NCBI GenBank assembly: GCA_027596075.1
Contig: JADGJC010000155.1
Span: 29,620-93,619, forward strand
Length of the DNA stretch: 64,000 bases
Direction: 5' to 3'
Origin: Rhizophlyctis rosea
Taxonomy: Eukaryota > Chytridiomycota > Chytridiomycetes > Rhizophlyctidales > Rhizophlyctidaceae
Shown: piece after piece, positions 23,326 to 35,626 of the stretch
How positions within the stretch are numbered: the first letter of the stretch is position 1
How the letters are laid out: the number at the start of each line of letters is the position of its first letter
Made by a program: the position numbers and the translations under genes
Notes under the pieces: model-generated
Databases searched by the model: none
What the model was told of the DNA's origin: nothing
What the model saw: the letters and a program-made list of their open reading frames with translations, nothing else

Positions 23326-23892
23326 TTGTCACCTGCCGGAGTGGTCACCATACTCATCAACCACCAGGACCCAATAGCTCAACTCCAACTGGTGCATGGC
23401 CGAGTCCGCGGTGTGCTTAGTCGCCCGCCCCCCATCCTCCACAATCTTGACGAAGCGCCCGCGGTTTCGCTCATCGGCCTCCTTTCGGGTAATGATTTGT
23501 GTCTTGTGTCTGTGGTATTTCGCGTTACTGACTTTCTTCCAATGCGTTTGCAAAAGACGCTTGGGGCCATATCACCTCAGCACCTCACGACCCTTCTCAT
23601 TCCGTCGCACAACCTACCAGTGACTCCAGTCACTCCCGCACAGTTGTCGCTGCAAACTGCTCCCACCCAACCTCCCTCCCACACACAAAACCCCCAACAA
23701 CCACAACAACAGCCACAACGGCAGCAGCCACAACGGCAGCAGCAACAATGTCAACTACAACGACCTTCCACCCAACAGCAAGTGCCGCAAAACCCGCCAG
23801 TACAGCCCGTTGGACCCTCTCAAACCCGCTACCCAAATCCCCTCCCGCGTTTCCAAAAAACGCCACGCCCCCAGCCAGTGGTGCCCGAGTAG
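23326..23892 (+). CDS. Gln/Pro-rich open frame, doubtful
   Basis: A 188-codon frame whose C-terminal third is a CAA/CAG/CCA repeat coding QQPQRQQPQRQQQQ and then Pro-rich sequence. The N-terminal part is not recognised. On the minus strand the same DNA carries a protein-like block (23553-23329, KEADERNRGRFVKIVEDGG) flanked by possible splice sites, so the real coding strand is undecided. Confidence 0.25.
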   Translation: MSPAGVVTILINHQDPIAQLQLVHGRVRGVLSRPPPILHNLDEAPAVSLIGLLSGNDLCLVSVVFRVTDFLPMRLQKTLGAISPQHLTTLLIPSHNLPVTPVTPAQLSLQTAPTQPPSHTQNPQQPQQQPQRQQPQRQQQQCQLQRPSTQQQVPQNPPVQPVGPSQTRYPNPLPRFQKTPRPQPVVPE

Positions 23893-24523
23893 GGCGGTCC
23901 GAGCAGTTCCCGTGCAGGACCTGGCGTCAAACGGAAGTGGGATGATGGGCCGGATGTGACGACGGGACCGAGGCCGGGTGGGGCGGGCGGTGGTGGTGCT
24001 GGAGAGGAGGGACAGCGACAGAGCCAGCNNNNNNNNNNCTGAGAGTGAGGTGAAGAGGGAGGCGGAGGGGGGAGGGAAGGGGCGTGCAGGGGAGGGGGGG
24101 GCGGGGACGGGGGGGGGGCGGCCGGGTGCGGGGGAGGGTGGGGCGGGGGGACGGGGGGTGATGGCGGGGGGGGGGCAAGGGGGCAAGTGCGGGAGTAAGA
24201 GTGGATTGGAAGTGGTAGGTGGGGTGGGCGAGGAGGGGGTTGAGTTCGTGTTTTTTCGACAGGGTTCGATATGAATACTTGTAAATGCCAGTTTTTTATT
24301 GTAAAAGTCATCAGGGGAGCACGAAGCTAGTGAACGAACATTCGTTTTCCGCTTTTTGCTGTCTTTGAGTATACCCAATAATACAACATACATGTTATTT
24401 GATTCTTCGCGTTTGAGTTCGACATATCAAGGTGGTGAGAAAATGGAATAAGAAGTAAACAGATGAATGAAAAATCCATGTAACACACAACTCCCCCACC
24501 GAAAATAATCACACACCCCTTCC
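23893..24523. other. G-rich tract with assembly gap (10 N)
   Basis: Ten N at 24029-24038 mark unresolved sequence. They are followed by an extremely G-rich stretch (24055-24190) that would hinder sequencing. The frames across it are low-complexity artefacts. The rest is spacer. Confidence 0.8.
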
Positions 24524-25030
24524 TCCTCCATAGACCCCCTCCGGCAACATATCCGTATCTAACTGATAATCGCACCTGACTCTAAGCGCTTTTACCCTTT
24601 CTCCACCGCTGGTGCCGCCGCACCCGCCGCACCCGCTACACCCACCAACCTCCCACCCGCCAACCCAGTTCGATTTTACGTTACGAACGCCGTGCAGTTG
24701 CGTCATGAGGGTTCTCAACCCTGCGTCGACAATGATGCAGTAGTGGGAGAGGACGAGGATTTGGAGGCTGGTGCTGCAAGGGGAGGAGGAGAGGGCGTGG
24801 AAAATTGTGTTGGTTGTTTGGGACGAGATCGAGGGGGATGAGTATGTAGCAATAATGGACGAGGTGGGTCAGGGAGGTGTCAGTGAGGAGTTCTTAGCCG
24901 GTGAATTCACGGGTGTGGAGGGGGGTTTGATTTTGTGATTTTGGTTAGGGTTGTGTTGGTGAGGTTTAGGTGGGTGAGGGTGGTGAGGATGCCGAGGAGG
25001 GTAGGCTTGTTGCAAAGTCAGATCCAAATC
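24524..25030 (-). pseudogene. Decayed leucine-rich-repeat gene
   Basis: Minus-strand pieces read as LRR units: LLGILTTLTHLNLTNTTLTKI (near 25010-24950) in one frame, ELLTDTSLTHLVHYCYIL just after a TAA (near 24890), and LQILVLSHYCIIVDAGLRTL (near 24760-24700) in a further stretch ending in TGA at about 24524. The Leu spacing and the D(A/T)xL pattern resemble cysteine-containing LRRs of F-box proteins. Stops and frame changes between units with no matching splice sites indicate decay. It is adjacent to two more relics. Confidence 0.4.
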
Positions 25031-25164
25031 TCTTTCGATACATTGCAAACGCCAATCCGCAATGGATACATACCGGAAGGACGAGGCGTTTCTTTGGTTA
25101 GTAAGACGATGAGTCGTCGTTTTAGAAAATAGCTGCGCAGTTCGATTTGCACAGCTTCATCAGT

Positions 25165-25719
25165 TCAACTACGACTCCTCCACCCTTCCCGCACCCTTTC
25201 ATTGTAGTCCTTCCGGTTCTCCTGTGACAGCCGCGGGGTTTCGCCGTTTGCGGGACTGTTGGGGTTGGGGTTGTGCAGGAGGGATCGTGTGGAGGTCAGA
25301 ATCGTTGCTACGTCGTATGTTAGAGACCTGCGTGTGCGAGCCAAGGAAGGGTTATGTGTGATCGATGTCAGCGCCACGTCTTTCGAGCAGGAGCTTCGCA
25401 ACGCCCCACCAAACACTGACTATGAAACATACCACCGGTTGACAAAACATTCCAAACACAAATCCCCATTCGCGTACACATTGGGGTGGAACATTTTCGG
25501 AATGAACTTCACGCGTGGGGGCTTTGTTGGGTAAGATTCATCAAACGTGAAAACGGGTCTGAAAATGCCGGGTTGAAAGGAAGTTTCTTCTATACCGAAG
25601 ATGACGGCGTTCCAGACCACGACGTTGTTGGGGCAGGGGGCGCCTAAGACGCCTTCTGGTGGGTTGGTTTAAAGACGCTTGAAGTCTTGCATGAAGCGAT
25701 GTCTTGCTGGGTTGGACAT
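25165..25719 (-). pseudogene. Rad6/UBC2-like ubiquitin-conjugating enzyme with nonsense codon 17
   Basis: Exon 1 (25719-25433) starts MSNPARHRFMQDFKRL, nearly identical to the Rad6 N-terminus. It then hits TAA (25669-25671) exactly where Rad6 proteins have Gln17, and continues in the same frame with [33 protein letters not shown] and [13 protein letters not shown] with the active-site Cys. An intron (25328-25432, GTATGT...CAG, phase 2) joins NRW to [12 protein letters not shown], and the frame ends [11 protein letters not shown]. Total 150 codons including both stops, the family's usual length. A CAA-to-TAA change explains the stop. Divergence elsewhere (for example CFVNRW for DILQNRW) fits a non-essential extra copy. 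Restart within the E2 fold or a base error are alternatives. Confidence 0.8.
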
Positions 25720-26745
25720 GATCTTTCGAAGCGTGGGGTTCCTCTTCAAGTGCCGACCGCGTCCAAAGCAATATCCTGTCTTGATGTTTCCGGATGGACA
25801 CCACGGCAGCGCATACTTGGTCTGCGTCTGGGGATGCTTCATCGACGCATGCAAGCGACTCAGACCAAGTTCCCGGTCAGTCCCGCCCAACTCCTTCGCA
25901 GTGCCTCCTTCATCACCGGCCAACAGCCAACCCTCCGCCACTTTCTTTATCACCACCAGTTCAGAACACTTTCTTCGCCACCGCCGGCGTCTTTCTCTTG
26001 ATCATCGGTACGCTGCTCCGAACGTTCCGCACCGCCCTCATCAACACGCTCAACAGGCTGATCACCCACTTCCCACCCTTTGCGTTCGTTGAGTCTTCCC
26101 AATCTGGTCTGACGCCTTCTTTGAAGAGGTAATAGTTGGAGCCGGCGGCTAGTTAGGAGGCTTTTTGGACATATTGCGAAGCAAATGATTAGAACCAGAT
26201 GGATATAGGAGAATGCCCACGGGCCTCGCGATTGCTTCCCGGAATGCAGTCGTTACGACCCGATACGATCCAATCCACCCTAATTGGCCAATGCTATAAG
26301 CAACACTAGGAGACCAAACCCTCAAGCGGGAGCCAGCTGACTACAATCAGGCCTCCAACAGCGGGTCGTAACAGCACAATATACTGCCTCACCAGCAGCC
26401 CGCTACCCTCACCACTCTCTCACGCACTCTCGCACCCCCAATGAGCACCTCCGCCAACTCAAGTGCTCACCACAGAAATCGTCCACGGATCGAAGGTAAT
26501 CAAGTTCGTCAAGTTCTGAGCCTAGTTTGCCTGGTTGTCTCTTTGCCTGGGTTGTCGAACCACATTGTCCAGCGGTCTTCGAGGGAGTGCTTAGCGTTGA
26601 AGTTGACGGGGTTTTTGAAGATTGTTGTGACGCCGTCGTCTTTGGGGTCGTCGTCGCCGGTTTGGAGGACATTTGTTGGTGGGTGCGACGGGATGACGAG
26701 CCAGCTATTTGGGTGGACAGTATTGGCAGGGACACCATGAGACAT
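25690..26745 (-). pseudogene. Decayed eIF4E (cap-binding protein) gene
   Basis: From an ATG at 26745: a short leader, then TIFKNPVNFNAKHSLEDRW and MWFDNPGKETT, the start of the eIF4E core. A one-base loss follows and the match continues in a second frame as AQNLTNLITFD, preceded by TAG where eIF4E has a conserved Trp. A second one-base loss moves SVDDFCG into a third frame before a GTGAGC donor. After about 290 nt, LAAGSNYYLFKEGVRPDWED and NAKGGKWVI appear (near 26150-26060), again preceded by an in-frame TAA. DQVCAAVVSIRKHQDRILLW follows near 25830-25770. The C-terminus is lost where the Rad6-like start begins. eIF4E binds the mRNA cap through such Trp residues; this copy cannot encode it. 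Confidence 0.8.
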
Positions 26746-26993
26746 TGTTTTCAGGGAGAATCTGCACCTTGCCTGTGACTACCTGTGTGCTGCCAGACTC
26801 ATTCTTGGTCGTGATGAAAGTGTGGAGCGTGGTAAATTGTCCTCCATCAGTCACGGGCGTTGTTCACGATCAAAGGACACAGTGTTACACCAAACACCAA
26901 GGGTCAAATTCATTCCAGTTTCCACTCTGCACTTCCTTCGATAAGAAGGCCCCAGGCTTGTGACTGGCATAGCGTCATTAAAAACTCGGGAGA
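26746..26993. other. Spacer
   Basis: Short spacer upstream of the eIF4E relic; nothing recognised. Confidence 0.4.
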
Positions 26994-27560
26994 AGTATCA
27001 CTGATACTAACTCCTGGACTTAAGTCTTGATAAAAGTCATTTGACTTCGATTACTTCGATTGTATTTGGATTGTTTGATTGATTGTGAAAGTGTTCGAAC
27101 ACTTTCTTATTTGATTGTTGGTTGATTCGGGGAAACCCCGGGCCCACTCTCATATGTCCTACGGCTTGAAAACTCGGGCCTAGACATAGAGAATCCCATC
27201 GGCTTACGGCTTTAAAACTGAGGCCTAGGCGTCGGGATAGCCATTACCCAAAGGGGGTCGCAAAATCTACTACCAGGCTTGACCAGGACCTGATGCGAGG
27301 CCGCAGAACCACGAATGGAGCCGGGCAGCCTAACCGAATCTTCCGCGTAACCTTCGAAGTCTGGACCCTCCAATTCACCAGTCAGCGCTAACTGGTTGCA
27401 GGGAGGAACCTCTGCATGAGCGACAGAGGGTGCATTCCAATCCGGTTCCCAACCACAGGACTCGGGCTAACCCTGTCGCTAGGAACTCCTGGCTCAAAGA
27501 GCTCACCAGGATGGATGGATGCCATGAAAAAGACTGGATGGTGTTGCGGCATGAATGGCT
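26994..27560. repeat. Palindrome cluster and internal repeat; possible element relic
   Basis: Five perfect inverted repeats lie within 150 bases: 26994-27008, 27017-27026, 27034-27047, 27087-27106 (20 bp, no loop) and 27128-27140. They are followed by two imperfect copies of CGGCTTGAAAACTCGGGCCTA about 43 nt apart (27163 and 27206). Downstream to about 27560 there is no coding frame and a short GGAT repeat. Composition differs from the flanks. It may be a structured RNA-derived or mobile element. Confidence 0.45.
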
Positions 27561-29032
27561 GAGGAAAAGAAATGGGAAGGAAGGAGCAGGAAAGCGTCTT
27601 CTTTTGTTGGAGCCGAATCGCTGGGTCTGGGCGTGGCTGAAAATGGCGCTATGAATCAAAAAGCCACAAGCCATCATCAATAGGACCCTGCAAGCCCCAC
27701 AAACGCGTTACGTTGTGCCCTTATATGCATTGATACTCTCGTTTTAGTACGGTTTTACAATATTGATTGGCACACATATTGACCAAGCTCGTATCCTCAT
27801 TCCTTGCTGTTGAATAATTCATGGAGTATCACGCTGGATCAACGGTGGCCGTGAAGTCTAGATGGCAATGAGTGATACAAAGGTCGCAAAGGTCCATTGC
27901 ATGGCCTGAGATCGCAACAGTGATTTCGTGCGGCCGTGCCACTGGAGGATGATCTGACCCAAGCTATGCGTGAAGTGATCCATCCTGGCTCGTGGTCCCC
28001 GGTGAAGGGAGACACCATTTCAGTCCTCACTGCCATGTCATGATAAGAATGTGTTGCAGCCTTCATGATTCGTCAAGATACATTACGCCAGAGGCCGCAG
28101 AGGTGTGTTTGGGTCATGACAGAGACTCAATCCACAAACTTGTCCCGCCCAATATACCGCAACCAACAGCATGATGTCATAAAAGAGGTCTAGTCAAACC
28201 TGCAATGATATGATTATTGGGACAACCGCATATTCACTTTCACTTTGGAAAGAATCGTTGGAGTAGTTTTATCTGTTTACATTGGGATCTTGAAAAGCAT
28301 GATTGGGCACTCTCCAGAACCTGTTATCATATTCATCATCCATCAAATACTAACAACTGTATGAGCCCAACTTTTGTGTGGGACCTGTGAGAAGTTGGTA
28401 TGGAACTGCCGCAAAGCAGATGACAACAAGTTGAACATCCTGTCTCCTCAATCCCCAGTCCCTATTCGGCTGGATATAATCAGCCCATCAGCCAGCAAAT
28501 CAAAACTTGCCCGAGAGTCTAAGGCCTTTGAATGCACATCCAAATCAACGAACATACTCACTCACTCACTTGCAGACTGCTTGTGAGCAAAGGACGAATG
28601 TCTCCACAAGCAAAAGCTCAGAGTCGGGTTGGTGTAGAACTCATAGTGATTACGACAGGTCCACGGTGTAATCATCAAGGTCCAGTATAACTAATATGTA
28701 GTGTATGTCCACGGTGTAATCAACTTAATCAGGTTCAGTATGTCACCGAGCTGCTGGTGTCCGCACGACCTTAGTGACCTCCAATGACCTTGCTTTGCCC
28801 AGAGTCCCCAGGGACCCCCGAGGTGAGCAGTGTGGGAGACGCGAACGCGCACATGTCGACTGCGGAAAATCAGTGTGGCACTGTCATATATAAGCCCCTT
28901 CCCCTCCTCGCCTCCCTCCTCAAATTCGTGCCTCCTACATTCACACAAAGTTCACACCAGGTCACTTCGACTCACTGCCCATCATACGAATACGCCAATA
29001 GAGCTCACCGTATACCCCGGACATTACAAATC
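27561..29032. repeat. Gene-poor; imperfect direct repeat; promoter at 3' end
   Basis: No gene recognised. GTCCACGGTGTAATCA occurs near 28660 and again near 28707 in an imperfect 47-bp direct repeat. The 3' end holds the promoter of the coiled-coil gene, with TATATAA at 28887-28893, about 140 bases before its ATG. Confidence 0.45.
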
Positions 29033-29737
29033 ATGCCATTCCAATCAGACGTCGAGGCCGAGGTAGGTCATGAATTGCATGCCGATGCAGACGTCATATT
29101 TCGCGATCAGACCTTTGATACATCCACCTGCCACTGTCTGATTCAACTACCATTCTCCGATCTTGATGTACTTTATATGACTCATAGACACTGACGCAAA
29201 TGACGGAGGAGCTGAAGGAACGGATGAAGACCAACCCGCACTTCACCTTCGCCGAGGCAGCAAGGATTAACAAACAGACGATCAAATGGCATGCTGCTCT
29301 TATCGCAGAGCAACGAGCCGTCCTCGCCGACGTTGATGGTATGTCCCAAACATCTTCATAATATCCTTCACGTTGCGCGCAGTCCCTCATCTTTGCTTTC
29401 CATCTCATTCTTCTTTCCCACGCGCAGCGACCCTGTCGAAGACCATCGAGACTTTCACAAAAGAACGCGCCGCGCACACTGACCTGCAGCAACAGCATCA
29501 TGAGCTCACGACGCGGCATAAAGACTTGAGGGCGCATCACGAGAAGCTTTCGAAAGACCACGACGAGCTGAAGACACAATTTGACGCACTCACTACATTC
29601 TGCCATTCTCTTCAAAGCAAACTCGACAAGATCAAGACCGTCCTTGGTATGTACTATCCACTATCACGTATCAACCAGACTTTGAATAGCAGCTTCTGAT
29701 TTGCTATAACTCTGCAACTTTCGTAGAGGAAGACTGA
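29033..29737 (+). CDS. Small coiled-coil protein, 136 residues
   Basis: Four exons (29033-29062, 29188-29338, 29428-29646, 29727-29737) with canonical GTAGGT/GTATGT donors and AG acceptors close in phase to 136 residues. The start MPFQSDVEAE is followed by TLTQMTEELKERM, an Ala-rich helix (FTFAEAARINKQTIKWHAAL) and a long heptad-like stretch (SKTIETFTKERAAH through HDELKTQFDALTTF), ending VLEED. It is almost entirely helical, Lys/Glu/His-rich, with no signal peptide or membrane segment. The overall style recalls prefoldin or tethering subunits, but I recognise no family. A TATA box lies upstream. Confidence 0.65.
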
Positions 29738-31296
29738 AAACTTCATAACCTTCATCATCACCACCACCACCACCATCATCACCACCATAAAGCATATTTG
29801 GATCAACCTTGCAGCCGTTCATGATTTGCCTTAGTGAAGTGTGCTGCTTGCGGCGAGGAGGTGTTTGGGGTAATAGGGATGTGAATAGGGAATTTGTATA
29901 TTGACCGCTCTGTGCAACATGATCTCAACCCTTTGTCGGTGATGCTACTGTTTAATCCTGGTGCTATGGGCAATGTAGTCTACATTGTCTGAGAGTCTTT
30001 CACAGTCTCTTTGCATCCCCACAGATCCATTTCGCTTGCACGGTTTGACAGCGCGGGCTGCCTTTTCTGGCGAGCTCCGCACAATCTGGGTGAGTGCGTC
30101 GACGTCGCATGTCCTCTATTCTTGACGAATACTCTCAAGCCCTTCCCTTATCCATCCAGATCATAATTGAAAGCCATCCGCACATCCATCGCACACTCTC
30201 TCCATAGTTTGCGATGACGGAGTTTCTGAAAGAACAAACATACACCTTGGCGTCCCACTACGCGCGAGCTGATAGTTGCTCGTCGCGTAGTTTGTATCAT
30301 CCGTCAAGGAACATCCGTCAAGTCTGCGACGACATCCGCTTGATGCTCAGATCATCATATGGATGGACGCAGATGGTGCGCGATGAGGAAGCTTTGATTC
30401 CTGTCTGTCGGCACGCATCAGACAGAAGCGTCGCATACAGATGTTGAAGAAGATTTCCCATCTAGATTGTGTCTTTTATTTACATACATCATCACAAACA
30501 CCGTCCGCCCTCGCCCCCACCTCTCACAAATCCCCTCCCCCCAACAAACCCCTCTTCACTCACCCCCCCTCCCCCTTCACAACCCCCTCCCTCCGCACAA
30601 GACCCTTCCCCCAAGACCCCCTCCCCCCTCACTAACAAAACAGCGTCAAAATGTCCGACACCTCCGCGCACACTTCCGTGCGCCCATAACCGTTACCCAG
30701 TATCATTTCTCATGCTACGGACGGAGGTGCGCCGCCTTTGCTGGCGGGGAGGGGAGATGTGGTGGGGTCGGCGCAGATGATGCGCGGCGCGGGGACGCGA
30801 TAGTCGTAGAACTTTATGAGTGAAATGGCAGTCCGTCAATATTCATCTGTTGCACCCGGGAAGAAGCGAACCAGTCCGCTCGCTGTTCCCACCTGTTTGA
30901 CTCATCATTCAAAGCGCAAAGCAACTAATGAAAAGTTCCAACTAGATACTGCCATTCGCGCTGAGCGCGGCAAGGTTTAGATGAGTTTACTTATGGTTGT
31001 ATCTGATTCTGCCATGAGCTCAAGCATCAGCACGCCTGTCATGTCGTGTAGCAGCAGGTAGGACGAATCAACAAACCATCATAAAATCGCCAAACAACCA
31101 CAACACTACGTCCCTGCCCAGTCATGCATCTCAAAATCTAAAGTGTTCTATCTGAATGGTGTACGACATTAGTACAGGGCAAAAAGCGCAATGTTTTACC
31201 ATATACACACACCATCATACCTGCGCAGTGTTACATAAACTCTCACAATATCCCCTTCACCGCCCATTCATTATCCGCCCAGAGGTCCGATCCGGT
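29738..31296. repeat. Gene-poor; CAC/CAT and C-rich tracts
   Basis: A CAC/CAT trinucleotide tract lies just after the coiled-coil gene (about 29752-29790), and a long C-rich, nearly G-free tract lies at about 30500-30640. Open frames there are low-complexity artefacts. Nothing else recognised. Confidence 0.45.
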
Positions 31297-31815
31297 CTAT
31301 GCCGTTTCACCGACACCGCTGGACGCGGTTACTACGATGAAAATCAATCAGAAGTAACAAACATTCTCTGACATGTGCGTGAATGTCAGCCCTTCTGATC
31401 GCAAAAAGACATATCGAAGGTGTTTCTAACTTACATGAATATAATGGAATGCCATCAAAGTCCTCCGGTATGCCAAACTGCTCACTAAACTGCTGCGAGG
31501 TAATGTTGAGGTTTCGGCTGCAGTAGGATTGAAGGGCGAAGATGTTGTCTGTCGGCAATTGGGGACGAACATATGAATTGCTGCGAGTGATATATGATGA
31601 TCGAAGGCCATACCTATCCATCGGTTCGCAGCACCTTTTGCTAATGTTGTTGCTAGTTCTGCGTCAGCAGGAGATTGTATCAGTCCATCTGCACGGTGAG
31701 TTTGTGCAACAGACCCGAAAGTGCATTACCTCCTACGTCTAACGATGCCGAATTCTGATTCCGAATTGCTTCAAGTCCTTCACGTACTACTTCCGCTTGG
31801 CACAATCATTGTGAC
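31297..31815 (-). pseudogene. MND1 C-terminal fragment (5'-truncated)
   Basis: Mnd1 works with Hop2 in meiotic strand exchange. Four exons on the minus strand: about 31815-31730 (QAEVVREGLEAIRNQ), 31658-31614 (ELATTLAKGAANRWI), 31548 to about 31430 (DNIFALQSYCSRNLNI, then FSEQFGIPEDFDGIPLYS) and a short last exon ending GVGETA-TAG at 31297. The RW-DNIF and FGIPEDFD blocks are hallmarks of the Mnd1 C-terminus, and the phases of the last junctions agree. The winged-helix N-terminus and most of the coiled coil are not found upstream, and a TGA precedes the first block in frame. I read it as a truncated relic. An extremely diverged N-terminus on distant exons is possible. Confidence 0.6.
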
Positions 31816-31908
31816 TGATGATGATGTACTGGGGCATTTACAAATCAGTACCCATCTTTCAGAATGTCCGATCGATTATTATACATACCTAACTGTCTTC
31901 ACCGAACC

Positions 31909-32007
31909 GCTTCACCCACGCACGATACTCCGATCATCCAATGTATCGTCTCCCAACGCTTCATCCACGCACGATACTCCGGATGTTCCAATATATCGTC
32001 TCGCAAC
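31909..32007. repeat. Tandem duplication of a 49-bp unit
   Basis: Two head-to-tail units, 31909-31957 and 31958-32007, share GCTTCA(C/T)CCACGCACGATACTCCG and AT(G/A)TATCGTCTC(C/G)CAAC. They sit just upstream of the MND1 fragment. Confidence 0.75.
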
Positions 32008-33438
32008 ACATTCGATCCCCTACGACGAGCATCCAACTAAACCGTCTTAGCCTCCTGCCGATTCTCGTCGTCGGCGCCGGCGCGAATGCCCCAATGGTCC
32101 AGCGTCGTGGTACGGAGTTCGGGTCCTTTGCAGGAAGTTTGGTGGAGGGTTTTGGGAGGAGGCAGTTGTTGAAGTGGGTTAGGTCGATGAGGTTGCGGAG
32201 GTTTGTTGGGATGGGGAAAGGGGTGTGCTTCTTGTGCGGTAGGCTTCGGAGGTGCGGAGCCGAGGGGGGCCGGAGGTGAGGTGGGGATGTGGGTGAATGT
32301 GGTTGGTGGTGGGAGGGGAGTGGTAGTTGGGGATTGGGGGAGGCTCGTTGATGACTGCAAAGGCTGTTGCGTGGCGGTGAACTCCTAAACGCTTGGAAGA
32401 AAGTATCCTCCGCGACCGCGACCGCATCTGTACTAAGACCTTGGCCAAATTTGATGGACACCCGTTCCCCGTTGTTGAACATTTGCGCGATGATGACCTT
32501 TTTGTAATTCATGGCCATTTGAGGCGACATGGTTTGCGTGCGTGGGAGGTATCCATTTTCTGCGTTTTGCTTTTGGCCGACGTGTGTAAAGGACGGGGAG
32601 GTGTCGCGAGCTTTAACCGTGTTTTGACTTTGTCCGCTCCTTTCAACCCGGTCCACAGGTGCAGCGACCGGTCAATGTGTACCGTCGTTTGTTCACTGCA
32701 GCAGCAATATGGGGACTTTCAGCGGTCTGTAAGTTCGAGAACTTGTGACGTTGCAAAGAAAGAGAACCCTAGGAAACTGTTCAGTCATGATGGGAATATA
32801 TCTCGCTCCGAAGTTTCAGTATGATGGGGTGGGATGGACAGATGACGCGTCTCCTGCGCCATCCCACACCAATAAATCAAAACACCCATCACAAACAAAC
32901 ATGATACCCATGCCCTTTTGGGATGACTCCATTTGACTGTGTTTGCAATCGCGATTGAGTCTCACATGTTCACAATGGTCAATATTTCTGAAATTCAACA
33001 TAGACCCAGCATATCATCTCGTGGCAATGGGATTTTTGACAGCCAGCAGAGATTCATTGTTTTTATTCATACTTTGTACGTACACCAACTGATAAAGTGG
33101 TGAGAAACGATTCAAACGAAAATGTTGGTGTTCAGGAATCAGCAGTGTGTGGCTTTGAGTACCCGTTGGTAAGCATCACGTGGATGGCTTGGTCTCACCA
33201 GCCAGGGGGCAAGGAGGCCAGGACTGCGTTTCTCCTGGTGCTGGATATCCACCCTCATTCATCATCCATCATTTACACAATTTTTGCACTCAACTTGCAC
33301 CCTTCAAGTACCTACCCCACTCGTGCACCTCCTTCGGAGCTAGCTATCCACTTCTATTCACTTCTACTTGCAAAGAACACTTCCCTCCAGCTCGACTGAA
33401 CTGGTCACCAAATACATACACTTCTTGCGTTTCCAACC
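32008..33438. other. No gene confirmed; LRR-like block on minus strand
   Basis: On the minus strand near 32200-32160 a single LRR-like piece reads TNLRNLIDLTHFNNCLL, and a protein-like stretch lies at about 32540-32410 (MAMNYKKVIIAQMFNNGERV). I could not join them into a gene. The last few hundred bases are the presumed promoter of Rpt4. Confidence 0.3.

Positions 33439-35626
<2,188 letters not shown>

Noticed and set aside
23900..24390. Pro/Ala-rich long frames over the G-rich tract.
   Set aside because: They run through N bases and simple sequence; not credible coding.
11508..26745. In-frame TAA/TAG codons in the exonuclease, Rad6, eIF4E and LRR copies might mean a reassigned stop code (TAA or TAG = Gln).
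   Set aside because: Intact genes in the same window end normally at TAA (NBAS, psi-K-x-E gene), TAG (KKR gene) and TGA (Rpt4, GT8-GT64), and the affected copies also have frameshifts or truncations. Gene decay explains the data better.
32160..32220. Second LRR gene on the minus strand near 32.2 kb.
   Set aside because: Only one LRR-like unit can be read and nothing joins to it; too little to call.
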